DNA of 35,871 nt from NCBI GenBank assembly GCA_025361625.1, contig JANYKL010000119.1, positions 1-35,871 of the forward strand, given 5' to 3'. The number at the start of each line of letters is the position of its first letter. Positions within the stretch are counted from its first letter, which is position 1. Source of the stretch: Acidobacteriaceae bacterium. GTDB taxonomy: Bacteria; Acidobacteriota; Terriglobia; Terriglobales; Acidobacteriaceae. This document shows, piece by piece, positions 8,523 to 16,850 of the stretch. The notes below the pieces were generated by a model that worked only from the letters and a program-made list of their open reading frames with translations, made no database searches and was not told where the DNA came from. The translations under genes were made by a program, and so were the position numbers.

Positions 8523-9743
8523 CTACAGATCAGTGGCGTAGGGGTCGCGAAGATAGCCTTCGATGGCAAAATCTTCTGCGAACCGGTGAATCGCTGTCTC
8601 CTTCAACCGCCCGATCGAAGCAACGTTATCCCGAGCTCTGCAGCTTGCGATAAATGGAATGGCCTCCGGGCCGAGAATTGTCGGAGCGTAATAGAGAAAC
8701 AATTTGTCAACCTCTCGCGAGTTGAGCGCTTCTCGATTCACGGTTGAGCCGCCCTCGACAAGCACGCTCGTGATTTTCATCTCGCCCAAGGCGCGCGTCA
8801 CCGCCGAGAAATCCGGTCTTCCATTGCTGTCAGAAGCAATCTCGCAAACGCGAATGCCTTTGGACGCCAGCGCCGTCTTGATTTTCGGATCAGGCGCCGA
8901 ACAAAACACTACAACATCGTTTGCTGCACTTTTGATAATTCTTGATTCCATCGGAATTCGGAGCGACGAATCCAAAATAATACGCAGCAACTTTCGACGC
9001 CTTGGAAAGTCGGTTCGATCGGTTAGAAGGGGATCGTCTGCTAACACCGTTCCGACTCCAATGAGGATGGCGTCGCTTTGATGGCGCAATTGCTGCACAT
9101 GCGTTCGTGATGCTTCGCCGGTTATCCATGCCGGATAAGTGGCGGAGCGACGTCCGCCGTTTCCACCGTTCGGCGTGTCGATGCTCTCTTCGGTTTGCGA
9201 AAGTGAACCGGTTATCGCCGAGAACGCGGGCGTTTTACTGGACGCCGCAATTTTCCCGTCCAAACTCATCGCCGATTTCAGTGTTACGAATGGCTTTCCT
9301 GTTCGAATGAATTTTGTAAAGCTTTCGTTCAGCTTTCTTGCTTCGGCCTCGAACAATCCGACTTCCACTGCGATGCCCGCAGCTCGCAATTTTGCAAACC
9401 CGCCGCCTGCGACTGCGGGATTCGGATCTTCCATCGAGCAGACAACTCGTCGCACCCCAGATGCGAAAACCGCGTCGGCGCACGGGCCGGTGCGCCCTTG
9501 ATGTGAGCATGGTTCTAGATTGGTATAAAGAGCAGCGCCGCGTGCCCCATCGCCGGCCGCGGCGAGCGCGATCACTTCGGCGTGCACCTTCTCGTCGTAA
9601 CGATGGCTTCCCGAGCCAATCTCGCAACCGGAAGCTCCGACTACGACTGCGCCAACTGCAGGATTTGGCGAGACCAGGCCAATACCCGACCGGGCAAGAT
9701 CGAGCGCCTTGCGCATGTAAAATTCGTCATTTTGCATTGCCAT
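8523..9743 (-). CDS. ribD: Bifunctional riboflavin deaminase/reductase RibD
   Basis: RibD performs deamination of the pyrimidine ring and reduction of the ribosyl side chain in riboflavin synthesis. Residues 1–about 145 are the zinc deaminase domain: H54-A-E56 plus the Cys pair in EPCSHQGRTGPC (C79, C88), with the N-terminal SPNPAVGAVVV signature. Residues about 150–400 are the NADPH-dependent reductase (KPFVTLKSAMSLDGKIA, DAILIGVGTVLADDPLLTDR, VLVEGGSTVN). An insertion between the SLDGKIA and ITG motifs (about residues 172–203) is low-complexity and slightly longer than usual. At 406 residues the protein is a little longer than typical bacterial RibD. It begins at ATG 9743; a second in-frame ATG is two codons on. 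It follows ftsY, separated by a 15-bp tandem repeat array, and precedes riboflavin synthase. Confidence 0.95.
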   Translation of the reverse strand: MAMQNDEFYMRKALDLARSGIGLVSPNPAVGAVVVGASGCEIGSGSHRYDEKVHAEVIALAAAGDGARGAALYTNLEPCSHQGRTGPCADAVFASGVRRVVCSMEDPNPAVAGGGFAKLRAAGIAVEVGLFEAEARKLNESFTKFIRTGKPFVTLKSAMSLDGKIAASSKTPAFSAITGSLSQTEESIDTPNGGNGGRRSATYPAWITGEASRTHVQQLRHQSDAILIGVGTVLADDPLLTDRTDFPRRRKLLRIILDSSLRIPMESRIIKSAANDVVVFCSAPDPKIKTALASKGIRVCEIASDSNGRPDFSAVTRALGEMKITSVLVEGGSTVNREALNSREVDKLFLYYAPTILGPEAIPFIASCRARDNVASIGRLKETAIHRFAEDFAIEGYLRDPYATDL

Positions 9744-9780
9744 TGCGAAGAGGTGATTGGGGCTAGGTCATGACCCAGCT

Positions 9781-9855
9781 TGTGTTAATTGAACCTGCTT
9801 TTAATTGACCTGTTTTTGTTGAACCTATTTTTTATGCACCTTGTTTTAATTGAAC
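9781..9855. repeat. Five-unit 15-bp tandem repeat at the ftsY 3' end
   Basis: Five consecutive units of exactly 15 bases are seen: tgtgttaattgaacc, tgcttttaattgacc, tgtttttgttgaacc, tattttttatgcacc and ttgttttaattgaac. The consensus is close to tgttttaattgaacc, with two to six differences per unit and no length change. The last unit includes the ftsY stop codon (9846–9848). The array fills most of the 102-base gap before ribD and is much richer in AT than the flanking genes. Confidence 0.85.
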
Positions 9856-10802
9856 AACGATTCTACGAAGTCGTGTGCGTCAAATGGCAACAAGTCGCCA
9901 ACTTTTTCACCGACGCCAACGAACCGCACCGGAAGTCCAAGCTCTCGCGTGATCGCCACAACCACGCCCCCCTTTGCCGTTCCATCGAGTTTAGTTAGAA
10001 CGATGCCGGTAACGCCGGCTGACTGGGTAAACTGCCGAGCCTGCTGCAAGCCATTCTGCCCGGTGGTGGCATCCATGACAAGCAGTGTTTCGTGAGGAGC
10101 GCCCGGAACAATGCGCTGGGCGGTGCGTTTCATCTTTTCCAACTCAAGCATAAGGTTCTGTTTAGTGTGCAAGCGGCCGGCAGTATCGACGATCACGTAA
10201 TCCGTGCCGCGGGCAGTTGCCGATTGCAGGGCGTCAAATAAAACGGCCGAGGGATCGCCTCCAGGTTTGGTCTTGATGACCTCGGTGCCGGTCCGTTGGC
10301 CCCAGATTTCAAGTTGCTCAATCGCGGCTGCTCGAAACGTATCGGCAGCACAGAGCAGCACGGTCTTGCCTTGTGAGCGAAATGTTTGAGCTAGCTTTCC
10401 AATTGACGTGGTTTTACCGGCGCCATTGACGCCAACCACCATGATCACCTCGGGAGTGCCGTTGACTTTGGTTATAGGCCGGGATCCGGTCGTGGTCAAA
10501 ATCGCGAATAATTCGGCTTTAATCAGCTTCTTTAGTTCGCTAATATCTCTGATCTGCTTGCGGTCGGCTTTGTGTCTAAGTTTTTGCAGAACTTCTTCGG
10601 TGGTCGCCATGCCCAGGTCGGCGCTGATCAGGATCGCCTCTAGGTCGTCCAAGGTCGAGCGGTCTATTTCTTTTCCGATCGACACCACATCTTCAAGGCG
10701 CTCGCTAAGGCTCTCCCGCGTACGCGAGACCGCCTCTTTCATAAGTTCGACAAAACTAGGTTTCTTCTCTTCGTCCAAACTGCCAAAAAGGGTTTGAATC
10801 AT
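9846..10802 (-). CDS. ftsY: Signal recognition particle receptor FtsY
   Basis: FtsY is the SRP-receptor GTPase that delivers ribosome-nascent chain complexes to the Sec translocon at the inner membrane. This copy has 318 residues and lacks the long acidic A domain of E. coli, as in many bacteria. The N domain covers about 20–95 ([24 protein letters not shown]). The G domain shows the P-loop GVNGAGKTT, the insertion-box motif [29 protein letters not shown] and the C-terminal [23 protein letters not shown] perfect TATAAT lies 15 bases upstream of the ATG, giving a very short predicted leader. ribD and riboflavin synthase follow on the same strand. Only the last residues touch the 15-bp repeat array. 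Confidence 0.96.
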   Translation of the reverse strand: MIQTLFGSLDEEKKPSFVELMKEAVSRTRESLSERLEDVVSIGKEIDRSTLDDLEAILISADLGMATTEEVLQKLRHKADRKQIRDISELKKLIKAELFAILTTTGSRPITKVNGTPEVIMVVGVNGAGKTTSIGKLAQTFRSQGKTVLLCAADTFRAAAIEQLEIWGQRTGTEVIKTKPGGDPSAVLFDALQSATARGTDYVIVDTAGRLHTKQNLMLELEKMKRTAQRIVPGAPHETLLVMDATTGQNGLQQARQFTQSAGVTGIVLTKLDGTAKGGVVVAITRELGLPVRFVGVGEKVGDLLPFDAHDFVESLFN

Positions 10803-10817
10803 GAGGGTCCGCCTAAG

Positions 10818-10847
10818 ATTATATAGACCTTGGCGGAGCGCTGTTGC
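10818..10847 (-). promoter_or_regulatory. Predicted sigma70-type promoter for ftsY
   Basis: On the minus strand a perfect TATAAT occupies 10823–10818. A weak -35 (GCAACA, 10847–10842) lies 18 bases upstream. Transcription would start about 8 bases before the ftsY ATG, leaving almost no leader. Confidence 0.45.
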
Positions 10848-10867
10848 GGCGGGGAAGCGCTGAACGG

Positions 10868-12754
10868 TTAGGTTCGAACCGTTTCTAGAGGAACCAAATC
10901 GGCCGCTCGCGCGGGAACCGTTGGAGCTGGTGACTCCGCGGCCATATCCGAAACTAACGGCCTTTCAATTGTGATTTCACCGCGATTGAATACCGCCATG
11001 AGCCCGGCGATCGCTACAGGATCCAATCGCTGCCCTGACAGATTCTGAATAATCTTGAGTGCTTCAATCGGATCGTGAGCTTTCTGGTAAGGGCGGTTCG
11101 TCGTGAGCGCGTCGAAAGTGTCTCCTACCGCGATAATGCGCGCCAGCAGCGGAATTTCGTCGCCCTTCAGGCCATAAGGATATCCTCGGCCATTTAACGC
11201 TTCATGATGCAACTCGATTCCCGGCAGCATGGCGCTCAATTGCGGCACCGGGCGCAAAATGTTCGCGCCTTTCGTGGTGTGCGTTTTCATGATCTCAAAT
11301 TCTTCCGGAGTCAGAGCGCCCGGCTTCTTAAGAATGCGGTCTTCGATTCCAATCTTGCCCACATCGTGAAGCTGTGCTGAAATGCGAACAATTTCGAGAA
11401 AATCCGCATCCGCGCCCATCTCTCTCGCCACCATCAAAGAATATTTTGTGACGCGGTCAGAATGGCCGCGCGTGTACGGGTCTTTTTCGTCGACCGCGCC
11501 AGCGAGCATTTGAATCGATCCCATGAATAGCGATTTGTTCGCTTCGGCTGCGTGTTTGAGATCTTCGACGAAGTGCTCAAGATCTTCCGACATGGTGTTA
11601 AACGTGGAAGCCAGTTCACCGATCTCCGTGCGAGTCTTGAGGTGGACGCGCTGCGAAAAGTCTCCACGCGCGATGGCACGGCTGGATTGAGCCAGGGTTT
11701 GCAGCGGGCTCGTAATGCGACGTGCAGAGTAGATGCTGACCAGGACGCTAAGGAAGACGGCAAGCCATGCCAGCAACCGTCCGGTGCGCTGCATATCGTA
11801 GATACCGCGATAAGCATCCTCGCGCGGTTTTTGAACCACAACCGCCCAATCGAGCGCGGTGACTGGCACGTACGTTCCCAGCATCTCGACAGAATCTTTT
11901 GCTTGGCTGACTCTAAATTCTCTTGTCGCCGCCAGTTGTGCCTTCGCACCTTCGCCGACAAAGCTTCGAACAATTTCAAAGTGCGTCATGTCTTGTCCGG
12001 TCGCATACTGCGACGTTGCAGCCGCAACCAATCGGCCTTGGGAATCGACGACGTACGGCATCAACCCCGTCAGGCTGACCTGCTGCAATCGCCGGATTAG
12101 GAATTCCATGTCAACTACCGACCCAATCATCCCAAGAAAACGCCCGCCATACATGACCGGGGAGCTGACGAGCATAACCGTGCGGGCGCTCTTGCCGCTG
12201 CCCACCATGAGCGGCTGGCCGCTATAGACACGGCCTTCTTGCGAGGCCTGAAAGGCTCGTTCTAATTCGCGCTGCAAAAAAGCGTCGGGCGCGATGCGTC
12301 CGGCGGAAACGCCCTTGGCATCAGCATTAAGGAGCGTGGCGTACGCGATGTCGTTCGATGACGATACGAAGTTCTCGATCATGGCGCGAAGTTCTGGCGT
12401 GGGCAGAGTCTGCGCGTTCATGTCGTTGCTGCCCGGGGTGGCCAGCATCATGACTTCTACTGACGACGAAAGATTTGACAGCATCATGTGGAGCGCTTCT
12501 TGATGCTGCGAGATGTCATCCGCCAGCGACCGCGTGACCGTGTTTTGCAATAGCATTTCGTTCGTCTTGAGGCGGTCCCGGTTCATGTTCTCAATTTGGA
12601 CCGAGTAAAAGTACATGGGCAAAACACTGATCGCGAGCAGTACGCCAAGAATGACGTAGAGCAGTGGAATGCGCGTCGGAATAGGAAGTTTGAACGGCAA
12701 AAATGGCCCCTTCAGCGCCAGCCCGGGGGCAAACTGGTCCTTACCAGAACTCAT
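10868..12754 (-). CDS. Membrane dCache–HAMP–HD-GYP cyclic-di-GMP phosphodiesterase
   Basis: This 628-residue sensor-effector likely hydrolyses c-di-GMP in response to an extracytoplasmic signal. Segments in order: TM1 about 30–52; a periplasmic Cache-type sensor about 55–320 (GRVYSGQPLMVGSGKSARTV, PYVVDSQGRLVAA, LDWAVVVQKP); TM2 about 326–345; HAMP about 346–400 (ITSPLQTLAQSSRAIARGDF); HD-GYP about 408–590. Catalytic signatures are complete: H463-D464 in LHDVGKIGI, HTTKGANIL, HHEALNGRGYP (516–526) and AVGDTFDALTTNRPY. A Pro/Ala-rich tail closes the protein. It stands alone, divergent from the unknown exported protein; a GTTAC-N4-GTAAC palindrome lies in the shared upstream region. The PilZ gene about 21 kb away may be a receptor for the same messenger, which is inference. 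Confidence 0.94.
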   Translation of the reverse strand: MSSGKDQFAPGLALKGPFLPFKLPIPTRIPLLYVILGVLLAISVLPMYFYSVQIENMNRDRLKTNEMLLQNTVTRSLADDISQHQEALHMMLSNLSSSVEVMMLATPGSNDMNAQTLPTPELRAMIENFVSSSNDIAYATLLNADAKGVSAGRIAPDAFLQRELERAFQASQEGRVYSGQPLMVGSGKSARTVMLVSSPVMYGGRFLGMIGSVVDMEFLIRRLQQVSLTGLMPYVVDSQGRLVAAATSQYATGQDMTHFEIVRSFVGEGAKAQLAATREFRVSQAKDSVEMLGTYVPVTALDWAVVVQKPREDAYRGIYDMQRTGRLLAWLAVFLSVLVSIYSARRITSPLQTLAQSSRAIARGDFSQRVHLKTRTEIGELASTFNTMSEDLEHFVEDLKHAAEANKSLFMGSIQMLAGAVDEKDPYTRGHSDRVTKYSLMVAREMGADADFLEIVRISAQLHDVGKIGIEDRILKKPGALTPEEFEIMKTHTTKGANILRPVPQLSAMLPGIELHHEALNGRGYPYGLKGDEIPLLARIIAVGDTFDALTTNRPYQKAHDPIEALKIIQNLSGQRLDPVAIAGLMAVFNRGEITIERPLVSDMAAESPAPTVPARAADLVPLETVRT

Positions 12755-12804
12755 TCTATGGCGATACAGGGCAAGGCTCTGAGGTGCTTAAAGTACAACT
12801 CACC

Positions 12805-12818
12805 GTTACTTGGGTAAC
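12805..12818. promoter_or_regulatory. GTTAC-N4-GTAAC inverted repeat in a divergent promoter region
   Basis: A perfect 5-bp inverted repeat with a 4-base spacer lies 51 bases upstream of the HD-GYP start, in the 177-base gap shared with the divergent gene at 12932. It could be an operator half-site pair or a small hairpin; it may equally be chance. Confidence 0.3.
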
Positions 12819-12900
12819 TAAAGTTAGCAGCGGAAGCCGCTCGATTGGGTCAGTTTGCGGGCGAATCGGCTGGAAATCAAAATGTCACCACACTCTGATT

Positions 12901-12906
12901 TATAAT
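12901..12906 (+). promoter_or_regulatory. Predicted -10 element for the gene at 12932
   Basis: A perfect TATAAT is placed 25 bases upstream of the ATG. I cannot see a convincing -35 at the right spacing, so only the -10 is claimed. Confidence 0.4.
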
Positions 12907-12931
12907 CGGGAGAATTGGTTCAGGGTGCTGC

Positions 12932-13924
12932 ATGCCGTCTTTCCGGTTCCGTACCGTTTATTCCGGCTTTCTGATTGTGGGTTTTCTTCTTCTCCAGTAC
13001 ACCGCCGTAGCAGGAAATACCCAGTCGCCAAAAATCAGTAAAACTACGCGTGAGGAAATCATTCACGCCTTCAACGAGGACCTGGTTTACATCAGCACTA
13101 AGTTTCCGATGGGGAAGACTGGGCTCAGGCTAAAGAACGGAGTTATTACCCCGAACGGTGCAGAGCTTGAACACTTGATGGCACTGTGGGGTCCAGCCGC
13201 AAAGCCAGGGGACCGCGCTCGAATCAGTGACGTCCTGATTAAAGACAATTACATCCGGTTTGAAATTAATGGTGGGCCGGTTAAGAAACAGAAGTGGTAC
13301 CAGCACATTCAGATTTCGGGTGCCAATTCATCAACGCCGATTGCGCCATCTGACGCAAGCGCCAATGCGCGCGGATCTTTCGTCGACTTGTATTTCGACA
13401 AATACGTGCCCGAACTCACTGGGCCAGAGCTTAAAGAGCTGTTGCGCCCGATTTTTGATTTCAATTCGAAGTCGCCGTTAGAAGCATATCTCGAATCCGT
13501 CTCTGCTCCGGTGCGGGATGCTATCAAGAGCCATCATGTTCTGGTTGGGATGAATGGCGAGATGGTTATTTACTCGAAGGGGAGACCTCCGAAGCGTGTG
13601 CGCGAGCATGCCAACGACGCCGATTACGAAGAGTGGATCTATGGCACGCCGCCGCAGGACGTGGACTTTATCCGCTTCGTTGGTGATGAAGTAGTGCGCG
13701 TCGAGACCATGAAAGTTGACGGGCAAAAGATCGTCCGCGTAGATAAAGAAATCGATGCCGGGACGGCCACCTTGGCAAAAAAGGAACAAGTTCGACCCGC
13801 CACTGCCCCAACCTTGCGTAGGCCGGGAGAAGAAATGCCGGAGAATGACCGGCAAAGTCCGAGCAACGCGCCACCAATCGCATCGCCGCCCCCGCCGAGT
13901 GGCCCTGACTCACAGCCTAACTGA
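12932..13924 (+). CDS. Exported protein of unknown function with Pro-rich tail
   Basis: I do not recognise this 330-residue protein. Residues 1–28 look like a Sec signal peptide (RFRTVYSGFLIVGFLLLQYTAV, likely cleavage at VAG or later). The mature part is charged and globular: TREEIIHAFNEDLVYISTKF, GLRLKNGVITPNGAEL, NYIRFEINGG, FVDLYFDKYVPELTGPELKELL. From about 205 it contains GMNGEMVIYSKGRPPKRVRE, then YEEWIYGTPPQDVDFIRFVGDEVVRVE. The pairing of a beta-strand containing EEWIYG with FIRFxGDxVV recalls small outer-membrane-assembly lipoprotein folds, but no lipobox Cys is present and I would not assign it. The last 40 residues are Pro/Ser-rich and likely disordered. A TATAAT lies upstream. 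nadE follows 188 bases downstream. Confidence 0.8.
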   Translation: MPSFRFRTVYSGFLIVGFLLLQYTAVAGNTQSPKISKTTREEIIHAFNEDLVYISTKFPMGKTGLRLKNGVITPNGAELEHLMALWGPAAKPGDRARISDVLIKDNYIRFEINGGPVKKQKWYQHIQISGANSSTPIAPSDASANARGSFVDLYFDKYVPELTGPELKELLRPIFDFNSKSPLEAYLESVSAPVRDAIKSHHVLVGMNGEMVIYSKGRPPKRVREHANDADYEEWIYGTPPQDVDFIRFVGDEVVRVETMKVDGQKIVRVDKEIDAGTATLAKKEQVRPATAPTLRRPGEEMPENDRQSPSNAPPIASPPPPSGPDSQPN

Positions 13925-14076
13925 TTTCACATTCCAGGGCGCGAAAGGCTTTGGCGCAGTAGGAGCTCCCCGAGTTCGCACCTTTGCTGATGTTGTACTG
14001 TGATGTTTGTTTCACGCAAGGGAATGATGAGCACCACGGAAGTCACTTATCTCTTACCTTCTTGCTGATCGTGTCC

Positions 14077-14106
14077 TCGACCTTGCAGCCACCAACCTTC
14101 TAAACT
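14077..14106 (+). promoter_or_regulatory. Predicted promoter giving a leaderless nadE transcript
   Basis: A -35 TCGACC (14077–14082), an 18-base spacer and a -10 TAAACT (14101–14106) end only 6 bases before the GTG start. Transcription would begin at or next to the start codon, and no properly spaced Shine-Dalgarno is present. Confidence 0.4.
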
Positions 14107-14112
14107 AGAAGA

Positions 14113-15753
14113 GTGAAGATTGCTTTAGGCCAAATTAACCCCACCGTGGGAGATTTTTCTGGCAACGCTGCAAAGATCATTCGATTTTCTTTGGAGGCGC
14201 GAAGTGCTGGCGCCGAGCTGATCCTCTTTCCCGAACTATCCGTGTCCGGCTATCCGCCGCGCGACCTGGTAGAGAATTCATTGTTTGTTACCCGCTGTCG
14301 AGCGACTGTCGAGAAAATCGCTGCCGAGACAATGGGGATATCCGTCATTTGCGGCACCGTGACGCCTGCGCAATCGGAATCGGGCAAGAAGGCCATGAAT
14401 TCTGCCTGCCTGCTTCGAGATGGCCGCATCGACTTTACTCAATCGAAGATGCTGTTGCCCACCTACGACGTCTTTGACGAGATGCGCAACTTTGCCCCGG
14501 CACTCAGCCAAAAGCTTTTAAATTGCTGCGGCAAGCAAATGGCACTGACTATTTGCGAAGATGCGTGGAATGACAAGCGCTTTTGGAACCAGCGCATGTA
14601 CGGCATCGATCCGGTTGAGGAGTTGGTGCGAGCGGGAGCGAACTTTGTCCTGAACATCTCAGCTTCCCCTTTCTGGCTGGGAAAGCGTGAGCTTCGCCAC
14701 GACATGGTTGCCGCCATTGCTAAGAACCAAAAAGTGCCGGTAGCTATGGTGAATCAGGTAGGCGGTAATGACAGCTTGGTTTTCGACGGGTCAAGTCTGG
14801 TGATTGCGCCAGACGGAAAAGTGATCGCTCAGGGAAAATCTTTCGAAGAAGATTTGATCTATTTTGATACCGAAACACTGACCGGCGATATGCATCCGCA
14901 AATTTGCGGAGAAGAAGCCAGCGCCTATCACGCACTCGTGCTCGGCACGCGCGATTATGTTCATAAGTGCGGTTTTGAACGGGCCATCATTGGCCTGAGT
15001 GGCGGCATCGATTCCGCGTTGACCGCGGCCATCGCGGTCGATGCCCTTGGGCCCGAGAATATTATCGGCGTCGGCCTGCCCGGCCCTTATTCCTCGCGAG
15101 GTTCCATCGAAGATGCACGGGAACTTGCGCAAAACCTGGAAATCCGTTTCGAATTGCTGCCGATTCAAGATCTGTATTCGGCAGCCTGTCGAGCCCTCGA
15201 ACCGATTTTCACCGGGTTGCCCCCGGACGTCTCGGAAGAAAACATTCAATCGCGAGCGCGCGGATTACTGTTGATGGGCATGTCGAACAAACTGGGTGCG
15301 CTGGTGCTTTCGACCGGCAACAAGAGCGAATTGGCGGTCGGGTACTGCACCCTCTACGGAGACATGGTCGGAGGACTCGCCATTATTTCGGACGTCCCGA
15401 AAACTCTTGTTTACCGGTTGAGCGAATACGTAAATTTGGGGCGCCAGGTCATTCCCAAAAACACGATGAGTAAGGCTCCATCGGCAGAACTGCGAGCGGA
15501 TCAGAAAGATTCCGACTCCCTGCCGCCCTACGATGTGTTGGACGCGATACTCGAAGACTACGTGGAGGAATCATCATCGGCAGAACAGATTGCCCGGGTC
15601 AACAACTTTGATCCGGAGTTGGTTCGAAAGGTGATCAGGATGGTCGAGCGCAGCGAGTACAAGCGCCAGCAAGCGGCTCCCGGCATCAAGATTTCGGCAA
15701 AGGCTTTCGGCTCCGGGCGCAGGTTCCCAATCGCCGCGAAGTCAGAACTGTAA
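14113..15753 (+). CDS. nadE: Glutamine-dependent NAD+ synthetase
   Basis: It makes NAD+ from deamido-NAD+ and ATP, with ammonia supplied by its own glutaminase domain. Residues 1–about 260 are a nitrilase-type amidase with the Glu-Lys-Cys triad: E41 in LFPELSVSGYPPRD, K112 in QSKMLLPTYDVFDE and C148 in LTICEDAWND. Residues about 270–540 are the synthetase with the PP-loop SGGIDSAL (296–303) and the conserved STGNKSELAVGYCTLYGDMVGG. At 546 residues it is normal for the two-domain bacterial type. The GTG start is forced: MKIALGQINPTVGDF is the family N-terminus, and an in-frame TAA lies four codons upstream. A DsbA-like gene follows closely on the same strand. Confidence 0.96.
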   Translation: MKIALGQINPTVGDFSGNAAKIIRFSLEARSAGAELILFPELSVSGYPPRDLVENSLFVTRCRATVEKIAAETMGISVICGTVTPAQSESGKKAMNSACLLRDGRIDFTQSKMLLPTYDVFDEMRNFAPALSQKLLNCCGKQMALTICEDAWNDKRFWNQRMYGIDPVEELVRAGANFVLNISASPFWLGKRELRHDMVAAIAKNQKVPVAMVNQVGGNDSLVFDGSSLVIAPDGKVIAQGKSFEEDLIYFDTETLTGDMHPQICGEEASAYHALVLGTRDYVHKCGFERAIIGLSGGIDSALTAAIAVDALGPENIIGVGLPGPYSSRGSIEDARELAQNLEIRFELLPIQDLYSAACRALEPIFTGLPPDVSEENIQSRARGLLLMGMSNKLGALVLSTGNKSELAVGYCTLYGDMVGGLAIISDVPKTLVYRLSEYVNLGRQVIPKNTMSKAPSAELRADQKDSDSLPPYDVLDAILEDYVEESSSAEQIARVNNFDPELVRKVIRMVERSEYKRQQAAPGIKISAKAFGSGRRFPIAAKSEL

Positions 15754-15825
15754 CGTTTCCAAACCGACATAAACCTTCTTATGAATAGTGAATTGAAAAT
15801 CTTTGAAAGAATCGGGCTCCCAACT

Positions 15826-16770
15826 ATGAACCTAACAAAACTGTTTGCCGCCGCCCTATTGACCGGGGCGTTATTCGCTCAATCGAATAGCTCCATAACA
15901 TCCAGCGGCTCGACAACTCCTCAATCGCAAGCACCCGCAGCAACTACCCCAGCAAGCTCGGATCCATCGCTGCCCACGGAAGATACCGTGAACTCGTTTT
16001 TGTTTCAGATGCTCGGCTACGACGCCGGCACTTCACGGAAGGTGAACGACATTCGCCCATCTGAGGTGCCGGGATTGACTGAAGTCACTTTTATCATCAC
16101 GAACTCGCAGGGCTCAAACCAGAACAAGCTTCTGGTCAGCGCTGACGGCAAGCATGCGATCACGGGAGACATTCTTCCCTTCGGTGCCAAGCCATTTGAC
16201 GATGCTCGAATCAAGTTAGATAAAGGAGTAAATGGTCCCTCTCGCGGCCCGGCGAAAGCGAGCGTGACGGTCGTCGAATTTAGCGATATGCAATGTCCCC
16301 ACTGTCAGAAAGCCGCGCCCATCATCGATCAACTCATCGCCCAGGAACCAGACGTTCACTTCGTATTCCAGAACTTTCCTCTGCCTGCGCACAATTGGGC
16401 AGTGAAGGCCGCGCTTTATGTAGATTGCGCGGGTCGAAGTTCCAGCGGCGGGCCCGCAAACGAGATTGTCTGGAAGTTCATCCAGAAAACATTTGACGAT
16501 CAAGCGAATATTACTGAATCGAACATCGACGAGAAGATGAAGTCGATTGCTACAGCATCAGGGGCGAACGCCGACGAACTGGCGGTTTGCTCGGCTAAGC
16601 CGGAAACGAAGGCCAGGGTCGACGCATCGTTAGCATTGGGCAAATCGGTTGGAGTGAACGGTACTCCCGCCCTTTTTATTAACGGACAAAGCGTAGGCGG
16701 CGGCGCGCCGCTTGAGTTACTTAAGAAAATTGTTGAATTCAAAATTACTCAGGAGAAGGGACAGAAGTAG
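15826..16770 (+). CDS. Exported DsbA/DsbG-like thiol-disulfide protein
   Basis: This is a periplasmic thioredoxin-fold protein. From the ATG at 15826 it has 314 residues with a Sec leader (NLTKLFAAALLTGALFAQ), followed by a Ser/Thr/Pro-rich linker to about 48. Residues about 52–118 form a small alpha-beta domain (IRPSEVPGLTEVTFII, KLLVSADGKHAITGDI) resembling the N-terminal dimerisation domain of DsbC/DsbG-type proteins. Residues about 140–310 are the DsbA-type catalytic domain with C157-PHC160 and the cis-Pro loop GVNGTPALFING. An in-frame ATG at 15781 would add 15 residues ahead of the signal peptide; neither start has a strong Shine-Dalgarno. CPHC favours an oxidase or isomerase role. No DsbB or DsbD partner is in the window. 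Confidence 0.87.
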   Translation: MNLTKLFAAALLTGALFAQSNSSITSSGSTTPQSQAPAATTPASSDPSLPTEDTVNSFLFQMLGYDAGTSRKVNDIRPSEVPGLTEVTFIITNSQGSNQNKLLVSADGKHAITGDILPFGAKPFDDARIKLDKGVNGPSRGPAKASVTVVEFSDMQCPHCQKAAPIIDQLIAQEPDVHFVFQNFPLPAHNWAVKAALYVDCAGRSSSGGPANEIVWKFIQKTFDDQANITESNIDEKMKSIATASGANADELAVCSAKPETKARVDASLALGKSVGVNGTPALFINGQSVGGGAPLELLKKIVEFKITQEKGQK

Positions 16771-16850
16771 ACCTGAAGTCAATCTGCGCCCGTACAGAAC
16801 CTCACCAGCAATAAACTTTAGCCGCGCACGCGACAAACAGTTCCGACAAC

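Noticed and set aside
9789-9998. A plus-strand reading frame starting [21 protein letters not shown] with apparent five-residue repeats
   Set aside because: It is the 15-bp array translated in one frame and then antisense ftsY; not a gene.
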